This document shows positions 7,179 to 14,420 of a DNA stretch of 18,330 nucleotides, in pieces; position 1 is the stretch's first letter; every line of letters starts with the position of its first letter. Made by a program: the position numbers and the translations under genes. The stretch is from CBDUWP01 sp965370955 (GTDB lineage: Bacteria > Planctomycetota > Phycisphaerae > Sedimentisphaerales > Anaerobacaceae). The notes below the pieces were generated by a model. That model searched no databases. It worked only from the letters and a program-made list of their open reading frames with translations, and had not been told where the DNA came from. Location of the stretch: assembly GCA_965370955.1 (NCBI GenBank), contig CBDUWP010000022.1:1-18330 (forward strand). The letters are read 5' to 3'.

Positions 7179-10100
7179 CTATCTGGTTAATTTAAAATTT
7201 TCTGCGCCAATCGCTTCAGACATACTTTTGCAAAAGGCTGGGTCCGGCTTAACAGAAAATTGCTTGCCGGCTAAAGTTAAAACCTTAGCTTGGTCTGTTG
7301 TGACCTCAATGTATAAGCTGCTTTTGCCGCGATGATTTTTGCATAGCTCAACAATAGAACTGGTCTTGGCTTCATTGATGTCACGCTCCTGTAAACGTAA
7401 TAAAACCTTAGCGGCTAATTTGTCATGGCAATCAGCCATCTCTATCAGCTCGTCAGCTGTGATCTGAGGAGTTTCACGTTTTTTATCGACTTTACCTGCA
7501 ACAAAAATAATCTTATCGAGTTCGAGAATGTCACCATATTGCTCTAGAGATTTTGGAAATAATACGACCTCCGTCTGGCCTTGCAAATCTTCCAAAATGA
7601 AAACAGCCATTTTTTTGCCGGCACTTCGACCGTTCTTTATCAGAATGGGTCTTATCTTTGTAATCATTCCGCCAATAGTTATCTCTTTGTCCTGACCGCA
7701 GCTAGCCAAGTCAGAGGTGCTGATCGTGGAATAGGCATTGATTTGCTCAGCGCAATGACTTAGGGGGTTACTGGTGACATAAAAGCCCAAAACTGATTTT
7801 TCATATAGCAAAAGCTCACGCTCCGGCCATGGGTCAACCTTGGGTAGTTTGGCTAAATCATTTTCTGAAATGTCGTCATTTGAAACTTGGCCGAAAAAAT
7901 TCATCTGGCCTGATTGCTTGTCAGCTTGCAGGGCTGAACCGCCTTGCATGGCTCTTTCCATTGCGGCAATCATCTGGGCGCGGTTACCGCCGAGCTTGTC
8001 AAAACAACCAGCTTTAATAAGAGAATCTATTACCTGTTTGTTGACGGCGCGAAGGTCAACTGTTTCGCAAAAATGAAACAGGCTCTTGAAATTGCCGCTA
8101 TCGCGGCGAGCAGAAATGATTTGTTCGACAGCTTTTTCGCCAACGCCTTTTATTGCGGCAAGGCCAAAACGAATCGACTGTTTCTGTTGGCCGTCGCTTG
8201 CTGTATTGTAAATCGGAGTGAAATCGACCATGCTCTCGTTGATGTCTGGAGCTAAGACCTCGATTTGCATCGATTTGCACTCGTTGATATAATCGACGAT
8301 TTTGTCACTATTGGCCATGTCATAAGTTAAAAGGCTGGCCATGAATTCGGCTGGCCAATAGGTTTTCATGAAAGCTGTCTGGTAGGCAATGATCGAATAG
8401 CGGGTCGAGTGACTTTTGTTGAAGCCGTAGCCGGCGAATTCCTCGATCAATGAGAAAATTTCATCGCCTTGCTTCTCAGTTAAATTCTTTTTTTGACAGC
8501 CGGCAATAAACTGCTTTTTAGCCTTGGCAATGATCTTTAATTTCTTCTTACTAATGGCTTTGATCATGCCGTAAGCTTCGCGAAGAGCAATGTCACCGAG
8601 ACTGTTGGAAATACGCATGACCTGTTCCTGATAGATCATGATGCCGAAAGTCTCTTCCAAAATCTCTGTCATAATGTCGTTCGGGCATGACCATTTGCCG
8701 CCGTGCTTGCGATCAATATAATCAGGAATTAATTTCATCGGGCCCGGACGATATAAAGCATTGGCCGCAATCAAATCCTCCAAACGGTCAGGCTTCATCT
8801 TGATCAGCAAATCCTGCATGCCGCCTGACTCGAATTGAAATATGCCCTTAGTCTTGCCGCGACTAAACAAATCAAAAACACGACTGTCAGCAATATCTAT
8901 CTTCTCAATGTCAATATCTATGTCGTGAAGCTCTTTGACCCATTGAACAGATCGCTTGATAACGCTTAAGGTTTTGAGGCCGAGAAAGTCCATTTTCAAA
9001 AGGCCAACCTTGTCAACCAGCGGACCTTCATATTGTGTTATCGCATCGTCTGAACCGGTGGCTTTGTACAAAGGGACATGATCCGATAGCGGCGATTCAG
9101 AAATCACAACCCCGGCTGCGTGAACAGAAGCGTGGCGAGTTAGGCCCTCAAGTTTTTTGCAGATGTCAATGACCTTGCGAATCTCTGGATTGTTATTGTA
9201 AGTGTCTTTTAAATTGGGTTCGGCGGCAATGGCTTTATCGAGCGTGATGCCGAGCGAGTCGGGAATCAATTTAGCTAGCCGGTCAGCCTCAGATAAAGGA
9301 ATGTTCATCACACGGCAAACGTCGCGAATGACCGCGCGGGCTTTCATTGTGCCGAAAGTGATAATCTGAGCGACATGACCATATTTTTGGCGAACATAAT
9401 CAATGATCTCCTGACGGCCGCGCTGGCAAATGTCAATGTCGACATCGGGCATCTCGTCACGCTCGGGATCCATGAATCGCTCAAACAAAAGGTCATATTT
9501 CAAAGGGTCTACATTGCAAAAGCCAAGGCAGTAGCCGACAATCGTGCCGACGGCGGAACCCCTTGCACCAACGGGAATGTTGTTGGATTTGGCGTAATTG
9601 CAGAAATCCCAGACAATCAAAAAATAGCTGGAAAAACCCTTGCCCTCAATGACCTCCAACTCCCTGTCTATACGGGCTTTGATCTGGCTAGTTATTTCAC
9701 CGTATATTTTCTTGGCGTTTTTGTAGACAAGCTCTGTCAGGAAACTTTCCGGCTTATCGCCGTTGTCAGGTTTGTACAAAGGAGTGTGGCGACCGCTTAA
9801 ATCGATCTCGACATTACAGCGGTTGGCAATCGAAACGCTGTTGTCGCAGGCCCTGGGGACGTCACTGAACAAATCTCGCATCTGAGCGGGACTCTTGACA
9901 AATAAATCAGATGGATAAAACATGCGAGCCGGATCGTCATAGTTTTTGCCGGTACTAATGCAGCAAAGGCAATTGTGAGCTTCATAATCGTCGAGTGTGA
10001 GATAATGGCAATCATTGGTGGCCAGCAGCGGAAGGCCCATTTCGTTAGCTAACTCAATCAGGCCGGCTGTTACGTCCGGCTCATCGTTTTCATGACGCTG

Positions 10101-10628
10101 AATCTCGACGAAAAAATTGTTATCGCCGAAAATCTTGGCATATTGAGCAGCTGAAGCTTTAGCAGCGGCTTTGTCGCCAGAGGCGATTAACCTAGCAAGC
10201 TCGCCGCTAATACAGGCGCTCGAGCAGATCAAGCCTTCGCTAAACTCAGCTAAAATCTCCTTGTCAATTCGCGGACGATAATAAAAACCCTCCATATAGC
10301 CAATGCTCGAAAGCTTCATCAGATTGTGGTAGCCGGTCACGTTCTCTGCCAACAAAATCAAATGATATGACGAACCCTTGATCGAACCCTGCTTGTCAAA
10401 ACGGCTAGTAGGAGAAATGTAGGCTTCAATGCCAATGATGGGCTTGATGCCGGCGGAATTGGCCTTGAGGTAAAAATCAAGGGCGCCAAACATGTTGCCG
10501 TGATCTGTTATCGCAACAGAATCCATCGATTGACTTTGGCAATAGGGCATCAATTTGGCCGGCGAAATCGCGCCGTCCAATAAAGAATACTGGCTGTGAA
10601 GGTGTAAATGAACAAATCCGTTATCCAT
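7179..10628 (-). CDS. dnaE: DNA polymerase III alpha subunit
   Basis: The replicative polymerase catalytic subunit, 1149 residues and of normal DnaE type. The PHP domain (1-270) starts with HLHLHSQYSLLDG (7-19) and keeps a full set of candidate metal ligands: H9, H11, D18, H43, E68, H89, C139, D206 and H208. Palm residues are D395 and D397 in PDVDID and D547 in LKMDFLGL; GARGSAVGT (354-362), QFESGGMQ (598-605) and ALYRPGPM (624-631) are DnaE signatures. The helix-hairpin-helix is around IKGVGEKAV (826-834), the OB fold around 982-1025, and a C-terminal domain follows. It is first in the operon with tmk eight codons' length downstream of the relic ORF. The start has GAGGA twelve bases upstream, a somewhat long spacing. 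No frameshift or intein was seen. Confidence 0.97.
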   Translation of the reverse strand: MDNGFVHLHLHSQYSLLDGAISPAKLMPYCQSQSMDSVAITDHGNMFGALDFYLKANSAGIKPIIGIEAYISPTSRFDKQGSIKGSSYHLILLAENVTGYHNLMKLSSIGYMEGFYYRPRIDKEILAEFSEGLICSSACISGELARLIASGDKAAAKASAAQYAKIFGDNNFFVEIQRHENDEPDVTAGLIELANEMGLPLLATNDCHYLTLDDYEAHNCLCCISTGKNYDDPARMFYPSDLFVKSPAQMRDLFSDVPRACDNSVSIANRCNVEIDLSGRHTPLYKPDNGDKPESFLTELVYKNAKKIYGEITSQIKARIDRELEVIEGKGFSSYFLIVWDFCNYAKSNNIPVGARGSAVGTIVGYCLGFCNVDPLKYDLLFERFMDPERDEMPDVDIDICQRGRQEIIDYVRQKYGHVAQIITFGTMKARAVIRDVCRVMNIPLSEADRLAKLIPDSLGITLDKAIAAEPNLKDTYNNNPEIRKVIDICKKLEGLTRHASVHAAGVVISESPLSDHVPLYKATGSDDAITQYEGPLVDKVGLLKMDFLGLKTLSVIKRSVQWVKELHDIDIDIEKIDIADSRVFDLFSRGKTKGIFQFESGGMQDLLIKMKPDRLEDLIAANALYRPGPMKLIPDYIDRKHGGKWSCPNDIMTEILEETFGIMIYQEQVMRISNSLGDIALREAYGMIKAISKKKLKIIAKAKKQFIAGCQKKNLTEKQGDEIFSLIEEFAGYGFNKSHSTRYSIIAYQTAFMKTYWPAEFMASLLTYDMANSDKIVDYINECKSMQIEVLAPDINESMVDFTPIYNTASDGQQKQSIRFGLAAIKGVGEKAVEQIISARRDSGNFKSLFHFCETVDLRAVNKQVIDSLIKAGCFDKLGGNRAQMIAAMERAMQGGSALQADKQSGQMNFFGQVSNDDISENDLAKLPKVDPWPERELLLYEKSVLGFYVTSNPLSHCAEQINAYSTISTSDLASCGQDKEITIGGMITKIRPILIKNGRSAGKKMAVFILEDLQGQTEVVLFPKSLEQYGDILELDKIIFVAGKVDKKRETPQITADELIEMADCHDKLAAKVLLRLQERDINEAKTSSIVELCKNHRGKSSLYIEVTTDQAKVLTLAGKQFSVKPDPAFCKSMSEAIGAENFKLTR

Positions 10629-10684
10629 TTGCTTTGAAAATCCTCAATATGGCTGAAATTGGCGAAAAATCTACTCTAAACGAG

Positions 10685-10713
10685 ATGATAGTTAAAAAAA
10701 CAGCTAGAGTCAA
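10685..10713 (-). promoter_or_regulatory. Promoter of the dnaE-tmk-glycosyltransferase operon
   Basis: On the minus strand, TTGACT (10708-10713) and TATCAT (10685-10690) are separated by exactly 17 bases; both match consensus at five of six positions. Transcription would start near 10678, leaving about 50 bases of leader before the dnaE ATG. It is the best promoter in the window. Confidence 0.65.
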
Positions 10714-10740
10714 TGAAATGCAATTTAATTTTATTTTTAC

Positions 10741-10768
10741 TTGATATCTCATCCAAATATGATAATAT
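10741..10768 (+). promoter_or_regulatory. Plus-strand promoter facing the non-coding region
   Basis: TTGATA (10741-10746) and TAATAT (10763-10768) are 16 bases apart. The pair lies within an AT-rich block and is followed immediately by GC-rich, hairpin-rich DNA that has no credible protein. Transcription would start near 10775. It is divergent from the dnaE promoter 28 bp away. Confidence 0.45.
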
Positions 10769-10774
10769 CCTCTC

Positions 10775-10962
10775 CTCTGGGCAAGAAAAAATTGCCTCGT
10801 CGCAAGGGGTCACAAGATGGTTTTCGGGGTCAGCAGTATCACGGCAGAGCTGATTCAAGCCTCCGGCGAGGTCCAGTCGGGCTAATTTTTAGCCCCCGTG
10901 ACAACTTGTGGGCTGATTCTATTTAAGTCAGGTAGGGCGATCGATGCTTTTTAGGCATTTTT
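10775..10962 (+). ncRNA. Candidate structured non-coding RNA, family unknown
   Basis: About 190 bases lie between a plausible promoter and a weak terminator-like hairpin. In order: hairpin GGCAA/TTGCC (10780-10796); an outer helix CACAAG (10811-10816) with CTTGTG (10905-10910); inside it TCAGC/GCTGA (10830-10853), CCTC/GAGG with a CGGC tetraloop (10860-10871), and GGGCTA/TAGCCC (10879-10895), which competes with CGGGG (10825-10829) pairing to CCCCG (10894-10898). Then CTGATT/AGTCAG (10913-10931) and GATGC/GCATT plus five T (10943-10962). Pairing was done by eye. I found no signature of tmRNA, RNase P, SRP RNA or a riboswitch I know. It is unlikely to be protein-coding: the 61-codon frame over it lacks a ribosome site. 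Confidence 0.35.
10878..10892 (+). repeat. 15-bp direct repeat, copy 1
   Basis: CGGGCTAATTTTTAG, identical to copy 2 at 10969-10983, 91 bases away. In copy 1 the downstream CCC lets it close as a hairpin; in copy 2 it cannot. Confidence 0.7.
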
Positions 10963-10968
10963 GGCTTC

Positions 10969-10983
10969 CGGGCTAATTTTTAG
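10969..10983 (+). repeat. 15-bp direct repeat, copy 2
   Basis: The second exact copy of CGGGCTAATTTTTAG lies between the candidate RNA and the tRNA. The surrounding 10963-11036 shows no gene or clear promoter. Confidence 0.7.
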
Positions 10984-11036
10984 TGGATTGGCTAGACTCT
11001 TGGTGGTCATCGCGGTTCTGTGTAAGAGCTAAGTAT

Positions 11037-11108
11037 TACCCGGTGGTGTAATTGGTAACACAGGGGCTTTTGGTGCCTCCGTTCCAGGTTCAAGTCCTGG
11101 CCGGGTAG
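11037..11108 (+). tRNA. tRNA-Gln (anticodon TTG)
   Basis: A complete cloverleaf of 72 bases. The acceptor stem pairs TACCCGG (11037-11043) with CCGGGTA (11101-11107), discriminator G at 11108. D stem GTGT/ACAC (11046-11049, 11058-11061). Anticodon stem GGGGC/GCCTC (one G-T pair) with loop TTTTGGT; the anticodon TTG at 11070-11072 reads CAA and, by wobble, CAG. T stem CCAGG/CCTGG (11084-11100) with loop TTCAAGT. CCA is not encoded (GTTT follows), so it must be added enzymatically. T-A at the end of the acceptor is typical of tRNA-Gln. Confidence 0.95.
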
Positions 11109-11203
11109 TTTTTAAATGGCGTTGCTTAAAAAGTGGCACATTCAAGCTTGAAGCCGAAGTATTTGTAAAATAAGCATATTAGTTAAGTAAAAAAAGTGAC
11201 ATT

Positions 11204-11944
11204 ATGGCGAAATTGGTAGCGGTAATACTTGCGGCAGGAAAAAGCACGCGAATGAAAAGCGAGCTGCCAAAAGTACTGCACCAAATCTGCGGAAAGCCAG
11301 TATTAAGCTATGTGTTTGAGGCTTGCAGAAATGCCGGAGTGGAAAAAATATTCGCTGTCATCGGCTACAAAGCACAGGATATAAAAGACGCCTTCGCAAA
11401 TGATAACGATGTTGTATGGGTCGAGCAGGTCGACCAAAAAGGAACAGCTCATGCAGTATTATGCTGCGATGAACAGCTTAAAGAGCTGACAGGTAAAACG
11501 CTGGTGCTCTGTGGTGACGGGCCGCTGATCAGAACCGAAACACTGAAAACATTGATAAAAACTAATGGCGACGAAAATGCCGCAGCAACGTTGGCAACCG
11601 CCGTTCTCGATGATCCGACAGGTTATGGCAGAATTGTTAGAAATGATGATGACCAGATTGAAAAAATTGTCGAGCATAACGATTGCACCGAAGAGCAATT
11701 GAAAATAAAAGAAGTGAATCCTAGCTATTATATATATGATAATCAATTGCTGAGACAGGCACTGAAAAAAGTCGAAAATAATAATGCAAAGGCTGAGTAT
11801 TATCTGACTGATACGATCGCTATCTTGATAGAGCAAGGGCAAAAAGTGACGGCGGTAAAAGCTGTCAAACCATATGAAGCACAAAGCATAAATACAAAAG
11901 AGCAACTAAAAGAGGTCGAGCAGATGATGTTGTCGAGGCAGTAA
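11204..11944 (+). CDS. glmU: Stand-alone GlmU-type UDP-N-acetylglucosamine pyrophosphorylase domain
   Basis: A cytosolic nucleotidyltransferase that would couple GlcNAc-1-phosphate to UTP, giving UDP-GlcNAc for peptidoglycan. Its 246 residues equal only the N-terminal half of bifunctional GlmU (about 450). Diagnostic motifs are LAAGKSTRMKSELPKVLH (9-26), QKGTAHAV (78-85), GDGPLI (104-109), TGYGRIV (139-145), EVNPSYYIYD (170-179) and AEYYLTD (197-203). The left-handed beta-helix acetyltransferase domain is absent: the frame ends cleanly and prs starts 26 bases later, with no hexapeptide repeat in any frame between them. The ribosome site is weak (AAGTGA). Glucosamine-1-phosphate acetylation must be done elsewhere, or the substrate may differ. 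It probably leads the operon through rplI. Confidence 0.9.
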   Translation: MAKLVAVILAAGKSTRMKSELPKVLHQICGKPVLSYVFEACRNAGVEKIFAVIGYKAQDIKDAFANDNDVVWVEQVDQKGTAHAVLCCDEQLKELTGKTLVLCGDGPLIRTETLKTLIKTNGDENAAATLATAVLDDPTGYGRIVRNDDDQIEKIVEHNDCTEEQLKIKEVNPSYYIYDNQLLRQALKKVENNNAKAEYYLTDTIAILIEQGQKVTAVKAVKPYEAQSINTKEQLKEVEQMMLSRQ

Positions 11945-11970
11945 AAAAAACAGTAACAAGGAATAAGCAA

Positions 11971-12927
11971 ATGGCCAATGGCGTAGAACTAAAAGTTTTT
12001 AGCGGTTCGGGAAACCGAAAGCTGGCTGAGCAAGTGTGCGAATATCTCGGCATTGCACTTGGAAAGGCGGCGATAGGAAAATTCCCCGATGGCGAAAAAC
12101 TGGTCAAGCTGGAAGATGATGTCAGGGGAAAAGATTGCTATATTATTCAATCTACCTGCGATCCGGTCGACGAAAATCTCGTGGAACTGTTGATCTTTCT
12201 CGATTGTCTAAAAAGAGCCAGCGCAAGAAGAATCACTGCTGTGATTCCATATTTTGGATATGCCAGACAAGATAGAAAAGACGAGGGCAGAGTGCCCATA
12301 ACAGCGAAACTAATGGCGAATATGATATCTATCGCAGGGGCTGGAAGAGTTGTGGCTATCGATTTGCACGCTCAGCAATTGCAGGGCTTTTTCGATATAC
12401 CTGTCGATCATCTGGCGGGCGAATTGGTCTTTAGAGAATTCTTCAAGAAACAAAAAATTAAAGATCTGACAATCGTGTCACCGGACTTGGGAAATACTAA
12501 AGAGTCAGCAAAATTTGCGGCAAGTCTCGGTGTGAAAGTGGCAATGGTTCACAAAGAAAGAACCAGCGGAAGTAATGTTCAAGCACAGTATTTAATCGGC
12601 GATGTAAAGGATAGAAACGTTCTGCTCTATGATGATATGATTACAACGGCTGGGACAATATGCAGTGCGGCGGAATTGGTTAAAGCCAAAGGGGCTAAAG
12701 ATGTGTGGGTCTGTGCGACTCACGGCATCTTCGCTGGAGAAGCTCTCGAAAGATTGAAAAAATCTAAAATAGATAAAGTCGTTATCACTGATACGGTTCC
12801 GGTTTGTGAAAAAACCAAGCAAAATATAAATGTTACCGTCTTGACCGTTTCGTCAATGCTCGGCGAAGCTATAAAAAGAATTCACGATGATCAGTCTATA
12901 AGCTGTATCTTTAAAGAAAATAGATAA
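11971..12927 (+). CDS. prs: Ribose-phosphate pyrophosphokinase (PRPP synthetase)
   Basis: Makes PRPP from ribose 5-phosphate and ATP for nucleotide, His, Trp and NAD synthesis; cytosolic, usually hexameric. The 318 residues are the normal length. Motifs: GKFPDGE (36-42), PYFGYARQDRK (93-103), catalytic DLHAQQLQGFF (131-141, H133), and the PRPP loop LLYDDMITTAGT (218-229). Two positions differ from the common family pattern: the loop has TTAGT where most have DTxGT, so the usual Asp is Thr225, and SPDLGNTKES (170-179) replaces SPDxGGxxRA. AGGA (11960-11963) lies seven bases before the ATG. The gene sits between glmU and rplY, the familiar glmU-prs-rplY-pth order. Confidence 0.95.
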   Translation: MANGVELKVFSGSGNRKLAEQVCEYLGIALGKAAIGKFPDGEKLVKLEDDVRGKDCYIIQSTCDPVDENLVELLIFLDCLKRASARRITAVIPYFGYARQDRKDEGRVPITAKLMANMISIAGAGRVVAIDLHAQQLQGFFDIPVDHLAGELVFREFFKKQKIKDLTIVSPDLGNTKESAKFAASLGVKVAMVHKERTSGSNVQAQYLIGDVKDRNVLLYDDMITTAGTICSAAELVKAKGAKDVWVCATHGIFAGEALERLKKSKIDKVVITDTVPVCEKTKQNINVTVLTVSSMLGEAIKRIHDDQSISCIFKENR

Positions 12928-12984
12928 GTAAAAAGTAAAAAAATAGAGAATTTTAACTGAAACATTAGTTTGTGAGGCAAGTTT

Positions 12985-13641
12985 ATGGAAGATATGTTTT
13001 TATTGAATGTGATAAAAAGAGAAAAATCAGGAACAAAGGATGCCGCAGCACTACGCAAGAAAAAATTGATTCCTGCTGTCGTATATGGCCACAAGAAAGA
13101 GTCAATCGCTGTGGCAGCCGATGAACGCGAGTTTCTAGATGTTGTGAATAAAGGCAACAGGCTGGGGCAAGTTCAAATCAATGACACAAAAGAAACTGTT
13201 ATGATTAAGGCTTTACAGTATGACGATTTTGGAAGAGCTATTATTCATGCGGATTTTGTGAGAGTTGACGTTGACGAAATCGTGAAAGTTGTTGTGCCTA
13301 TTGCATTAAAAGGAACGGCACCGGGAACTAGCGAAGGCGGAATTATCGAAGAACGAGCAAGCGAAGTCGAAATCGAATGTAAAGTTTCTAATGTGCCGGA
13401 ATCTATCGAATTGTCCATCAAAGAATTGCAACTCGATGAATCACTCCACGCTAGTGACATTGTGTTACCTGAAGGGATAAAGCTTGTCACAAGCGGAGAT
13501 GTCTTGATCGTGGCTTGTCACGAAGTGGCAGCGACTAAAGAAGCCGAAGAAACAGAAATAACTGAAGAAGCAACACAAACTCCTGAGGTTATCGGTAAGC
13601 CGGAAAAAGATGAGACCGAGCCAAAAGATGATAAAAGCTAG
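12985..13641 (+). CDS. rplY: 50S ribosomal protein L25/general stress protein Ctc
   Basis: A 218-residue CTC-type L25 that binds 5S rRNA. The N-terminal L25 domain (about 1-95) includes KKLIPAVVYGH (26-36) and ALQYDDFGRAIIHADFVRV (76-94). The C-terminal TL5-like domain (97-180) includes VPIALKGTAPGTSEGGI (104-120) and LPEGIKLVTSGDVLIVAC (161-178). Residues 182-218 are an added acidic, Glu/Thr/Lys-rich tail that looks disordered. TGAGG lies seven bases before ATG 12985; a second in-frame ATG at 12994 has no ribosome site of its own. pth follows after 30 bases. Confidence 0.94.
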   Translation: MEDMFLLNVIKREKSGTKDAAALRKKKLIPAVVYGHKKESIAVAADEREFLDVVNKGNRLGQVQINDTKETVMIKALQYDDFGRAIIHADFVRVDVDEIVKVVVPIALKGTAPGTSEGGIIEERASEVEIECKVSNVPESIELSIKELQLDESLHASDIVLPEGIKLVTSGDVLIVACHEVAATKEAEETEITEEATQTPEVIGKPEKDETEPKDDKS

Positions 13642-13671
13642 CCAACTGATAAAGGCTGGAGAGGTCGACAA

Positions 13672-14241
13672 ATGGCTGAAAAAAAATTGATTGTCGGCTT
13701 AGGTAATCCCGGCCAAAAGTATCAAAAGACTAGACATAATGCAGGATTTGAGGTTATTGACGCATTAGCAGAAAAGTTGGCAGTAACCGTAAAGCAAAAA
13801 AAGTTCGGCTCGTATATGGGTCAGGCGGATGTTGGAATTTATAAGTTAATACTGCTGAAACCGCAAATGTTTATGAATAATAGCGGACAGGCTATCGCCA
13901 CTGCGGCTGGATTCTATAAGCTGGAAAAAGAAGACGTGATGGTGATTTTTGATGATATGTGGATCGATGCCGGAGCAATTAGGATAAGACCGGATGGATC
14001 CGCAGGCGGACACAACGGCGTCAAAGATACAATAGAAAAGTTAGGAACAAAACAGTTTGCCAGATTAAGAGTCGGTATAGGACAAAGCGAATACCAAAAC
14101 GATTATGATTATGTATTGTCAAGGCCGACAAAAGAACAAAGGCTGCTTATCGATGAGGCAATTGAAAAAGCGGTCGAAGCAGTTTTGATGTGGATCGAAA
14201 AGGACGGCGAGCTAAACGATGTGATGGCAAAGTTTAATTAA
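13672..14241 (+). CDS. pth: Peptidyl-tRNA hydrolase
   Basis: Releases tRNA from drop-off peptidyl-tRNAs in the cytosol. The 189 residues are normal for bacterial Pth. GLGNPGQKY (9-17) contains N12, and TRHNAGF (20-26) has the catalytic H22. KPQMFMNNSG (63-72), DDMWIDAG (94-101, D95) and GSAGGHNGVKD (109-119, N115) complete the active site. GGAGAGG lies seven bases before the ATG, one of the best ribosome sites here. The partner gene rplY is directly upstream, as in many bacteria. Confidence 0.96.
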   Translation: MAEKKLIVGLGNPGQKYQKTRHNAGFEVIDALAEKLAVTVKQKKFGSYMGQADVGIYKLILLKPQMFMNNSGQAIATAAGFYKLEKEDVMVIFDDMWIDAGAIRIRPDGSAGGHNGVKDTIEKLGTKQFARLRVGIGQSEYQNDYDYVLSRPTKEQRLLIDEAIEKAVEAVLMWIEKDGELNDVMAKFN

Positions 14242-14272
14242 AACGAAAAGTGGCTGTAATCGTAAAATTATA

Positions 14273-14344
14273 CCGCTGAATTGTTGCGGCTAAAGTAGTA
14301 AAAAAAGATTGTGAAAAAAAATAGGCGGAAAAATGTGTCGCCTA
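14273..14344 (+). promoter_or_regulatory. Hairpins in the leader of the rpsF-ssb-rpsR-rplI block
   Basis: In the 180-base gap before rpsF, CCGC/GCGG (14273-14276, 14286-14289) forms a short hairpin and TAGGCG/CGCCTA (14322-14327, 14339-14344) a better one with an 11-base loop. Leaders of S6 operons in many bacteria bind the S6:S18 complex through a CCG-containing stem; the first hairpin might be such a site, but the match is weak. The rest of the gap is A-rich with no clear promoter or terminator. Confidence 0.3.
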
Positions 14345-14420
14345 AAGCTGTAAATGAAAATTGTAAATCAAAGTTGAAAAATAAGTGTTTCTAAAATAAA
14401 GAATATTGGAGGTACCGAGT

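Noticed and set aside
9375..9800. 141-codon plus-strand open frame opposite dnaE
   Set aside because: It lies wholly within the conserved polymerase domain of dnaE and matches no family.
10741..10926. 61-codon plus-strand open frame upstream of tRNA-Gln
   Set aside because: No Shine-Dalgarno, its start overlaps the promoter itself, composition is unlike the neighbouring proteins, and the region folds into hairpins.
10775..10962. The candidate RNA as tmRNA, RNase P RNA, SRP RNA or 6S RNA
   Set aside because: There is no tRNA-like ends with tag frame, no GAGGAAAGTCC-type RNase P core, no GGAAG/AGCAG SRP domain IV, and the hairpin chain does not form the single rod of 6S RNA.
11459..11905. 148-codon minus-strand open frame opposite glmU
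   Set aside because: Antisense shadow of a gene with intact motifs; low-complexity Ile/Phe/Cys-rich product with no ribosome site.
11930..11975. Frameshift truncating a full-length GlmU
   Set aside because: The next frame region immediately contains the prs ribosome site and start, and no hexapeptide-repeat sequence is present in any frame.
14406..14420. Upstream TTG start for rpsF
   Set aside because: It overlaps the GGAGG ribosome site that serves TTG 14421, and the added residues are not part of S6.
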